Assembly: GCA_033720695.1 (NCBI GenBank)
Contig: JAWWCA010000122.1
Span: 1 to 10,928 of the forward strand
From: DATGQT01 sp033720695
Lineage (GTDB): Bacteria; Bacteroidota; Rhodothermia; Rhodothermales; Rubricoccaceae
DNA length: 10,928 nucleotides
Direction: 5' to 3'
Under the pieces are notes generated by a model. It made no database searches, was not told the origin of the DNA, and worked only from the letters and a program-made list of their open reading frames with translations. Below, piece after piece: positions 5,946 through 10,928 of this stretch. The stretch's first letter is position 1; each line of letters starts with the position of its first letter. The translations under genes were made by a program, and so were the position numbers.

Positions 5946-7862
5946 CTACGCGTGGGGAGAGAGGTCGAGAACGGAGAGGCCGCCTCGGATCCGCGCGAGG
6001 CGGTCCTGGACGGCGGGGTCGTGGAGGTGCCGGGGGAGGAGGGGGGGCGGGTGGAGGAGGCCGCGCCGTTGGAGCGTGGCGACCGCCGGGGCGTGGCGGA
6101 GCGCGATCTTGCCGGTGTAGAGCGGTTCGAGGGCGCCGCCGTCGCCGAGGAACGCGAGGAGGTCGCGGAGGCCGCGGAGGTACACCATGTCCTTGGCGAG
6201 GCCGCCGCCGCGGAAGACGCGCACGGTGACGGTGAAGGCGGAGCGCGGCTTGAACCCGTGCGCCCGCGTGAGGAGCCGGTGCACCTCGACGAACGAGGCG
6301 CCGTCGGCGAGGGCCTGCACGGCGAGGACGCGGGCGGCGAGGGTGCGGAGGCGGCTCGGGCTCAGCCCGCCCACGAGGTACTCGGCGAGGACGGCGAGGC
6401 CCTCCTGGAGGTCCTCGTAGTCGGCGAGGCCGTCGCGGAGGAGCTGGAGCGGCTGGGCCGCCCCGTTGTAGTAGGTCACCACGTGCGTGCCCACCTCGTG
6501 CGCGACGAGCGCCTCGACGCGCCTCTCGGGCGTGTTCAGCCGCTGCGCCACGAGGAGGTCGCCCTTCGAGACCATCACGCCCGACGTGATGTCGTCGCGG
6601 ACCTGGACGACGGCGCCGAAGGCGGGGTGCCGCTCGCGGTAGTAGGCCAGCTCGTCCTCGGCGCGGGCCGAGAAGACGGTCGCGCCCGCGAAGGCCTCGC
6701 CGCGGCGGTCGGGCCGGGGGTGGCGGTCGAGGAGGGCGCGGGCGAGCGCCACGAGGTCGTCGTCGGGCGCGCCGTAGAGGCGGAGGCTCCCGTAGAGGAA
6801 GTGGCCGGTGCCGCGGTCGAGGATGAGCCGCACCTGCTCCACGATCTCGTCGCGGCGCTCGCGGAAGAGCCCGGCGAGGAGCGGGTCCTCGACGGCGTCG
6901 AGGGGGAGGCCGTAGAGGTGGCGGCGGAGGCGGTCGGGGGCGAACGTGAGGGGGCGGTAGAGCAGCTCGGGCGCGCGCTCGCCGTCGAGGCTCTTGAACG
7001 CCTGCCAGGCTGCGGCGGCGTTGACGGGCGTGACCTGGAGGAGGAAGTCGAACGAGGCCGCGGCGGCGGCGAGGCCGCGGTCCACGGCCGCGGCGGCCTC
7101 GGTGAGGTGGCGCCGCCCGAGCGCGTCGGGGGAGGGGGGATCCAGCCGCGTGCGGTGGCGGGTGAAGGCGAACGCGGCCTCGGCGAGCGCGGGCGCGAGC
7201 GCGTCGCGGATACGGCGGAGGAGGACGGGGTAGAACTCGTCCACGACCGGGTTGAGGAACACGGCGTCGACGGCGAGGCCGAGGCGGCGGACCTCCTCGG
7301 GCGCGTCGGGGCCGAGGAGGGGCGGGAGGCCGGGCGGGGCGGGCTCGGGCGTGACGAGGCGCGTGACCTCGGCCGTGAGGTCGCCCACCTCCACGCCTTC
7401 GAGCGCCAGGCACAGCGCCTCGACGGCGTTCTCGGGCGCGCCCTCCGCGGGCGTGTAGAGCGTGAAGCCGGGCCGCCGGTTGAACGGGTCCACGTCGTCC
7501 TCCAGCTCGTCGAGGGCCGTCCACAGCTCCAGGAGCAGGAGGCCGCCGACGCGGGCGCAGAGCGCGTCGGCGAGGCGGCGGAGGAGCGACTGCATGCCGG
7601 CGTGGGCCGCGCGCCCGCCGCCCACGAGGAGGTAGGCGGGCTGGCTCGTGGCGAGCTGGTGCGCCTCGGTGCAGATGGCCCGCCGCGCCGCGTCGTCGGC
7701 GCAGCGGTGGACGACGAGGACGGGGAGGGCGCGGTCGAGGAAGAGACGCCCGCCGCCGGGGAGGTCGCAGCGCACCGGCGCGTCCCGGCCGAGCGCCGCC
7801 ACTGCCTCGTCGGCGATGCGGGCCCAGTCGGCGGGCGGGGCGGGCGGGTGAGCCTCCGCCAT
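5946..7862 (-). CDS. DUF1704/QEGLA-motif metallopeptidase-like protein (MATCAP-like)
   Basis: A 638-residue protein of the QEGLA family (DUF1704), often annotated as 'flavohemoglobin expression-modulating QEGLA motif protein'. The C-terminal half carries a zinc peptidase signature: HEVGTH at 455-460 (HExxxH) and QEGLA at 486-490, whose E487 is the likely third zinc ligand. The eukaryotic member MATCAP removes the C-terminal tyrosine of tubulin. Residues 1 to about 250 are Ala/Leu-rich, look mostly helical, and I can assign them to no function. No signal peptide is seen, so it should be cytoplasmic. The start at 7862 is preferred because its ATG shares one base with the upstream gene's stop (TGATG), a normal coupling arrangement; a longer frame exists but runs antisense-free only inside that gene. 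The family call is strong; the peptidase activity and substrate are inferred. Confidence 0.9.
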   Translation of the reverse strand: MAEAHPPAPPADWARIADEAVAALGRDAPVRCDLPGGGRLFLDRALPVLVVHRCADDAARRAICTEAHQLATSQPAYLLVGGGRAAHAGMQSLLRRLADALCARVGGLLLLELWTALDELEDDVDPFNRRPGFTLYTPAEGAPENAVEALCLALEGVEVGDLTAEVTRLVTPEPAPPGLPPLLGPDAPEEVRRLGLAVDAVFLNPVVDEFYPVLLRRIRDALAPALAEAAFAFTRHRTRLDPPSPDALGRRHLTEAAAAVDRGLAAAAASFDFLLQVTPVNAAAAWQAFKSLDGERAPELLYRPLTFAPDRLRRHLYGLPLDAVEDPLLAGLFRERRDEIVEQVRLILDRGTGHFLYGSLRLYGAPDDDLVALARALLDRHPRPDRRGEAFAGATVFSARAEDELAYYRERHPAFGAVVQVRDDITSGVMVSKGDLLVAQRLNTPERRVEALVAHEVGTHVVTYYNGAAQPLQLLRDGLADYEDLQEGLAVLAEYLVGGLSPSRLRTLAARVLAVQALADGASFVEVHRLLTRAHGFKPRSAFTVTVRVFRGGGLAKDMVYLRGLRDLLAFLGDGGALEPLYTGKIALRHAPAVATLQRRGLLHPPPLLPRHLHDPAVQDRLARIRGGLSVLDLSPHA

Positions 7863-7864
7863 CA
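7860..7864 (-). promoter_or_regulatory. TGATG stop-start overlap (translational coupling)
   Basis: The TGA of the amidohydrolase gene and the ATG of the QEGLA gene share the base at 7862. This fixes both ends and indicates co-translation of the two proteins at a related rate. Confidence 0.8.
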
Positions 7865-8668
7865 GGCCAGAATCGACTCGGCGACGCGCGTGCGCTCGGC
7901 GAGCACGCCGGGGACGGTCGCCTGGAGGGCGCCGCGGAGCGCGCCGAGGTGGGCCTCGTCGGGCTCGCCCGTCCATTCGTCCATGAACACCTTCTTGAAC
8001 TCGATGGCGAGCACGCACGCCCGGCCGGGGAAGCGGCCGTGGACCCAGCGCGAGAAGTACCCGCCCTGGAATTTGACGTTCTCGCGCACGTCGAGCCGGC
8101 GGCCGAGCGCGGTCTCGGCGGCGGCCTCGCTCAGGTCCTCCATGAACCGGTCTACCAGGCCGCTCCACCGCTCGCCGTCGAGCGAGCCGGTGCCGATGTT
8201 GACCTCGGGGTTCTCGGCCTCGGGCGCCGCCGGGCCGTCCGGCCCCTCGCGGCGGTGGTTGTACGAGTGGAGGTCGTAGACGACGATGGCGCCGTGCCGC
8301 GCCACCTTCTCGGCGAGGAGCGCCTCGATCTCGGCGTAGGCGGCGCGGTAGCCGTCGAGCGACGCCTTGAACGCCGCCTCGGGCACGTCGCCGTGCCACA
8401 CCGTGAGGCCCCAGGCGTCGCCGGGCGTCCGGTAGACGGCCTTCTCGGGCGGCCGGTTGAGGTCCACCTCGAACCGCGAGCGCAGGCCCACGATGCGGGT
8501 CGGGGCCACGGCGGTGAGGCGCCTAGTGAACGGGTCCTCTTCGCGCAGGCGCTCGCTCTCGGCGAGGGCGAGGTGGGGGCGGAGGTCGGGGCGGATGGCG
8601 TGGCCGTCGTGGAGGGCGGCGGCCACGAGCGGGCCGTCCCCGCGCGTGATCGCGACGTAGGAGTCCAT
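7862..8668 (-). CDS. N-formylglutamate amidohydrolase-like zinc hydrolase
   Basis: A 268-residue protein of the FGase (N-formylglutamate amidohydrolase) family, zinc enzymes with a carboxypeptidase-like fold that split an N-acyl or amide bond next to glutamate. Motifs in view are HDGH at 20-23, the family segment LREEDPFT at 41-48, RFEVDLNRP at 65-73, DLHSYNHRR at 132-140, NVKFQGGYFSRW at 197-208, and a late catalytic-type Glu in AIEFKKVFMDEW (E223). True histidine-degradation FGases sit with hut genes; none is here, so another substrate is likely. The start at 8668 gives the usual family N-terminus and follows a TTCCCCG leader; an in-frame ATG at 8701 would add 11 residues. It is coupled to the QEGLA gene by a one-base overlap and follows the SUMF1-fold lipoprotein gene after 62 nt. 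Confidence 0.9.
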   Translation of the reverse strand: MDSYVAITRGDGPLVAAALHDGHAIRPDLRPHLALAESERLREEDPFTRRLTAVAPTRIVGLRSRFEVDLNRPPEKAVYRTPGDAWGLTVWHGDVPEAAFKASLDGYRAAYAEIEALLAEKVARHGAIVVYDLHSYNHRREGPDGPAAPEAENPEVNIGTGSLDGERWSGLVDRFMEDLSEAAAETALGRRLDVRENVKFQGGYFSRWVHGRFPGRACVLAIEFKKVFMDEWTGEPDEAHLGALRGALQATVPGVLAERTRVAESILA

Positions 8669-8730
8669 CGGGGAAGGGAGGGGGAGAGGGGCGCCCTCCA
8701 TACGAGCGGGCCCCGCCTGCGGTTCGGGCC

Positions 8731-9492
8731 TCAGCCGCCGTCGTCGGCGCAGCGGAAGCCGAGGTCGCTGGCGGCGAGGTCGCGGAGCGAGGCCATGCGC
8801 CGGAAGGTCTGCGCGAAGGCGGCGTCCTGGTAGACCGATCCGCCGCGCGCGATCCGCATGTTCAGCACCGCCATGTCGTGCCAGTCGGGCGGCGTGCCGG
8901 GGTCGGGGTAGAACTGGTAGAAGGCGCCGACCCACTCGGCCACGTTGCCGCTGAGGTCGTGGAGCCCGAGCCTGTTGGGCCGTTTGAGGCCGACGGGGTA
9001 GGGGCCCGGGGCGGTGTCGTCGGCGGCCCAGGCGTAGAGGCGGAGGCTGTCGGGATCGGAGGTGCCGGCGTAGCGGAGCGGCCGGCCGCGCTCGCGCGCG
9101 GCGAACTCCCACTCGGCCTCCGTCGGGAGCCGGGCGCCGTAGGCGGCGCAGAAGGCGACGGCGTCGTCCCAGGTGACGTCCGTGGCGGGGTGGCCGGGAG
9201 CGGGCGGGGCGTCGGGGACCGGCCGGCCCGTGGCCTCGGCGAAGCGCCGGTAGGCGTCGGCCGTCACCTCGTAGCGGCCGATGCGGAAGCGCTCGACCGT
9301 GACCGGGTGGACGGGCGTGGCGTCGGCGTCGGCGCCCTCGATCACGTCGCCCATCGGGAACGTGCCCCCCGCGACGGGGACCATCTCCAGGGGCGGGAGG
9401 CCGAGGCGGTCGGCGAGCGTGGCGGACGGCGCGCAGGCGCCGAGGGTGAGCGCGGCGCCGAGGGCGGCGGCGAGAGAAGGGACGAGACGCAT
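8731..9492 (-). CDS. SUMF1/formylglycine-generating-enzyme-fold lipoprotein, lacking the catalytic cysteines
   Basis: A 253-residue lipoprotein. Residues 1-20 are a lipoprotein signal (MRLVPSL..LTLGAC) with lipobox LGAC and lipidation at C20, so it should sit in an outer or inner membrane leaflet. The rest is a SUMF1/EgtB/PvdO domain: GGTFPMGDV near 42-50, RYEVTADAYRRFAEATG, TDVTWDDAVAFCAAYGARLPTEAEWEFAA, LGLHDLSGNVAEWV, RGGSVYQD and the terminal SDLGFRCA. Active formylglycine-generating enzymes carry a copper-binding cysteine pair after the RGGS segment; here SVYQDAAFAQTFRR has none, so sulfatase activation is unlikely. The fold also serves structural roles, for example in the GldJ/GldK lipoproteins of T9SS bacteria. 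The signal peptide fixes the start at 9492. It is the first gene of the minus-strand cluster; 62 nt separate it from the amidohydrolase gene. Confidence 0.88.
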   Translation of the reverse strand: MRLVPSLAAALGAALTLGACAPSATLADRLGLPPLEMVPVAGGTFPMGDVIEGADADATPVHPVTVERFRIGRYEVTADAYRRFAEATGRPVPDAPPAPGHPATDVTWDDAVAFCAAYGARLPTEAEWEFAARERGRPLRYAGTSDPDSLRLYAWAADDTAPGPYPVGLKRPNRLGLHDLSGNVAEWVGAFYQFYPDPGTPPDWHDMAVLNMRIARGGSVYQDAAFAQTFRRMASLRDLAASDLGFRCADDGG

Positions 9493-9536
9493 CGGGGGCG
9501 GAGGATACCGACGCTCCGCCCCCGGCGCGAGGCCGG

Positions 9537-9548
9537 CGGTGCGCACCG
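9537..9548. repeat. 12-bp perfect palindrome CGGTGCGCACCG, copy 2 (14 bp here)
   Basis: Same dyad as at 1267-1278, extended to GCGGTGCGCACCGC at 9536-9549. It lies between the divergent genes at 9492 (minus) and 9606 (plus), upstream of both starts. It is a candidate operator; no factor is known. Confidence 0.45.
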
Positions 9549-9575
9549 CGGGGGAACGCGGCCGTAGGGGTCGGG

Positions 9576-9581
9576 TAGATC
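9576..9581 (+). promoter_or_regulatory. possible -10 element for the 139-aa/DUF3140 gene pair
   Basis: TAGATC, with the ATG at 9606 beginning 25 bp after its last base, close to the 26 bp seen at the two propeller promoters. The bases 17 bp upstream (GGAACG) do not match TTGACG, so the call is weak. Confidence 0.35.
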
Positions 9582-9605
9582 CCTCGCCCCGCCCCCCCGC
9601 TGCCG

Positions 9606-10025
9606 ATGCTCCGCGCGCTCCTCCGCCTCGCCTCCCGCCCGACGCCCCCGGTCTCGCTGGCCGACGCCCGCGCCCGCGCCGCCCGGGGCGCCGCCTTCCT
9701 CGACGGCACCGACCCCGGCTGGCACGCGCGCCTCCGCACCGACACCCTCGCCCTCGCCGACGGCCAGGCGTGCGTGCTCGGGCAGCTCCACGGCGAGTTC
9801 CGCCTCGGCCTCCTCCAGTCCCGCGTCCTCGACGGCTCCAGCGCCCGGGTCGCCTTCGTCTCGCCCGCCGACCTCGGCTTCCACGCCCGGCCGTCGCTGG
9901 CCGCGGCCGAGGAGGCCCTCGACTACACCCTCCTCACGCGCGCCTGGCGCGAGGAGGTCGCCCGCCGCCGCGCCGCGCCGGCCCCGTCTGCCCCGCCCCC
10001 GCACCCCATCCCCGTCGCCCCATGA
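9606..10025 (+). CDS. uncharacterised protein, 139 aa
   Basis: I cannot name this family with certainty. The central part, AAFLDGTDPGWHARLRTDTLALADGQ followed by ACVLGQLHGEF (residues about 29-66), has the look of a conserved small domain: a 'DPGW' turn, then a CVLGQ-x-x-G core. Residues 99-121 (SLAAAEEALDYTLLTRAWREEV) look like an amphipathic helix, and the last 15 residues are Pro/Ala-rich and probably disordered. There is no signal peptide or membrane segment. The start at 9606 follows a C-rich leader and the possible -10 at 9576. The stop overlaps the DUF3140 start by four bases (ATGA), so the two are probably translated together and may work together. Confidence 0.75.
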   Translation: MLRALLRLASRPTPPVSLADARARAARGAAFLDGTDPGWHARLRTDTLALADGQACVLGQLHGEFRLGLLQSRVLDGSSARVAFVSPADLGFHARPSLAAAEEALDYTLLTRAWREEVARRRAAPAPSAPPPHPIPVAP

Positions 10026-10381
10026 GCCTCGACTGGACCGACGCGCAGCAGGAGACCTACGACGACTTCCGCGACGCCGTCAACATGGCGCCGCAGGAGC
10101 TGGAGGACTGGCTCGACACCGACGCGTCGAGGTCGGTCGGCGACGCCGACGGCGGGGAGTCCACGGGCCACCGCTCCGGCCGCCGCATCGTCGAGATCAA
10201 GCGGAAGACGAAGGACGAGCTGACCGAGAGCGACCTCGACCACATGCAGGAGGTCGTCGGCTACATCCACCGGCACCGCGCCCAGGAGCCGAGCGGCGAC
10301 GTCTCGGAGACCGACTGGCGCTATTCGCTCATGAACTGGGGCCACGACCCCTGCAAGGACGAGGGCGTCGACTGCGGCTAG
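10022..10381 (+). CDS. DUF3140 family protein
   Basis: A 119-residue cytoplasmic protein of the DUF3140 family, whose function is unknown. The family features are plain: an N-terminal helix ETYDDFRDAVNMAPQELEDWL (about 11-31), the signature GGESTGHRSGRRIVEI (about 43-58), LTESDLDHMQEVVGYIHRHRAQ (about 68-89), and WRYSLMNWGHDP near 100-111. It is rich in charged residues. Length is normal for the family. The ATG at 10022 overlaps the upstream stop (ATGA), indicating coupling. Its TAG stop overlaps that of the convergent potassium channel gene in one CTAG. The family call is confident from memory of the signature; no activity can be inferred. Confidence 0.92.
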   Translation: MSLDWTDAQQETYDDFRDAVNMAPQELEDWLDTDASRSVGDADGGESTGHRSGRRIVEIKRKTKDELTESDLDHMQEVVGYIHRHRAQEPSGDVSETDWRYSLMNWGHDPCKDEGVDCG

Positions 10382-10928
10382 GCCGGGGGTGGGGGGGGCT
10401 CCACGGCGGCGGTCTCGGTCTCGGCGGGCGGGGGGTGGAGCGGCTCGCCGCAGCGGCGGCAGAAGCGCGCGTCGACGACGTGGAGGGCGAGCCCGCAGCG
10501 GGTGCAGGGCGGCCGGGGGACGGCCGTGAGCGCCCGCGCCGCCTCGCGCCGCGTCGTCTCCGTGGTCAGCTCCGCCGTCACGATCCCCGTCGGCACCGCG
10601 ATGATGCCGTAGCCCATGATCATGATGACGGCGGCGAGGGTCTGGCCGAGGTCGGTCTGCGGCGAGATGTCGCCGTAGCCGACGGTCGTGAGCGTGACGA
10701 TGGCCCAGTAGACGCTGCGCGGGATGCTCGTGAACCCGTGGGGCTCCCCCTCGACGAGGTACATCAGCGAGCCCAGGATGACGACGAGGGTGAGGACGGC
10801 GAAGACGAAGATGAAGATCTTCCGGCGGCTGTGGCGGAGCGCCGTCACGAGGACGTCGGCCTCGTCGAGGTAGGCGGCCAGCTTGAGGACGCGGAAGACG
10901 CGGAGGATGCGGAGGAGCCGCACCACCA
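10378..10928 (-). CDS. voltage-gated-type potassium channel with C-terminal zinc ribbon (N-terminus beyond window)
   Basis: The C-terminal 182 residues of an inner-membrane ion channel are visible; the gene enters from the right edge, and the GTG codons at 10921-10926 are probably internal valines. In order there are an S4-like voltage-sensor helix with spaced arginines (RLLRILRVFRVLKL), an S4-S5 linker, S5 (IFIFVFAVLTLVVILGSLMYLV), a pore helix and potassium selectivity filter TTVGYGD (about 10669-10689), and S6 (LAAVIMIMGYGIIAVPTGIVTAEL). After S6 comes a short cytoplasmic tail with two CxxC knuckles, CTRC and CRRC, 18 residues apart, which form a zinc ribbon, and then a Pro/Glu-rich end. 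S1-S3 should lie outside the window. Potassium selectivity is well supported; gating by voltage is inferred from S4. The stop codon overlaps that of the DUF3140 gene. Confidence 0.95.
   Translation of the reverse strand, partial: VVRLLRILRVFRVLKLAAYLDEADVLVTALRHSRRKIFIFVFAVLTLVVILGSLMYLVEGEPHGFTSIPRSVYWAIVTLTTVGYGDISPQTDLGQTLAAVIMIMGYGIIAVPTGIVTAELTTETTRREAARALTAVPRPPCTRCGLALHVVDARFCRRCGEPLHPPPAETETAAVEPPPPPA

Noticed and set aside
4570..7524. A 984-codon open frame on the minus strand overlapping the ATP-grasp and QEGLA genes in another frame.
   Set aside because: It is almost entirely Arg/Pro/Gly/Ala, typical of an out-of-frame reading of GC-rich coding DNA; the true genes in the region have clear catalytic motifs.
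3651..8279. A 1542-codon open frame on the plus strand, antisense to the ATP-grasp and QEGLA genes.
   Set aside because: It has low-complexity Arg/Ala/Gly/Val-rich composition, crosses the GNAT gene and the minus-strand genes, and shows no recognisable domain. Both strands stay open because GC-rich codons rarely complement to stops.
7865..8399. An N-terminal extension of the QEGLA protein by 179 residues.
   Set aside because: The extension is an Arg-rich out-of-frame reading of the amidohydrolase gene; the TGATG junction at 7860-7864 gives a natural start.
8669..8701. An 11-residue longer start (ATG at 8701) for the amidohydrolase.
   Set aside because: The extra MEGAPLPLPSP is not family-like, and the start at 8668 has the usual leader and N-terminus; kept only as an alternative.
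8669..8730. A short GAGGG-GCG-CCCTC hairpin as a terminator between the lipoprotein and amidohydrolase genes.
   Set aside because: Only five base pairs and no T-tract; short GC hairpins are expected everywhere in this composition.
10921..10926. A GTG start for the potassium channel at 10926.
   Set aside because: The protein would begin inside the S4 helix and lack S1-S3; the frame is open to the window edge, so the gene is cut rather than short.

Overview
The window is very GC-rich DNA (about 70% G+C by eye) from what looks like a member of the Rhodothermota, near Rubricoccus/Rubrivirga. That placement is inferred from two secreted beta-propeller proteins with type IX secretion (T9SS) C-terminal sorting domains, from start codons preceded by C-rich tracts instead of Shine-Dalgarno sequences, and from the gene content. 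No rRNA, tRNA, CRISPR array, insertion sequence or phage gene was seen. Because of the base composition, long spurious frames run antisense to almost every gene; these are left out.

Layout. (1) 1-1076, minus: 4-hydroxyphenylpyruvate dioxygenase (tyrosine catabolism), cut at its C-terminus by the window edge but retaining all three iron ligands. (2) 1077-1373: a divergent intergenic region with a well-formed promoter and a 12-bp palindrome. (3) 1374-4866, plus: two paralogous Asp-box (BNR/Ycf48-like) propeller proteins with signal peptides and nearly identical T9SS sorting domains, a 74-residue unknown protein between them, and a GNAT acetyltransferase starting 2 nt after the second. Both propeller genes have the same promoter, TTGACG-N17-TATYGT, placed at the same distance from the ATG. 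(4) 4863-9492, minus: a probable operon reading SUMF1-fold lipoprotein, N-formylglutamate amidohydrolase-like hydrolase, HExxxH/QEGLA (DUF1704, MATCAP-like) metallopeptidase, GshB-like ATP-grasp ligase. (5) 9606-10381, plus: an uncharacterised 139-residue protein overlapping a DUF3140 gene. (6) 10378-10928, minus: a voltage-gated-type potassium channel with a C-terminal zinc ribbon, cut at its N-terminus by the window edge.

The most interesting part is region 4. A glutathione-synthetase-fold ligase sits next to a homologue of the DUF1704/MATCAP peptidases and a zinc amidohydrolase of the N-formylglutamate family. In eukaryotes a ligase of related fold (tubulin tyrosine ligase) and MATCAP add and remove the C-terminal tyrosine of tubulin. 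The bacterial set may therefore be an add-and-remove system for an amino acid on a peptide or protein. That is inference: nothing here shows the substrate.

Both convergent gene pairs (4866/4863 and 10381/10378) end on one shared CTAG, in which each strand supplies an overlapping TAG stop.
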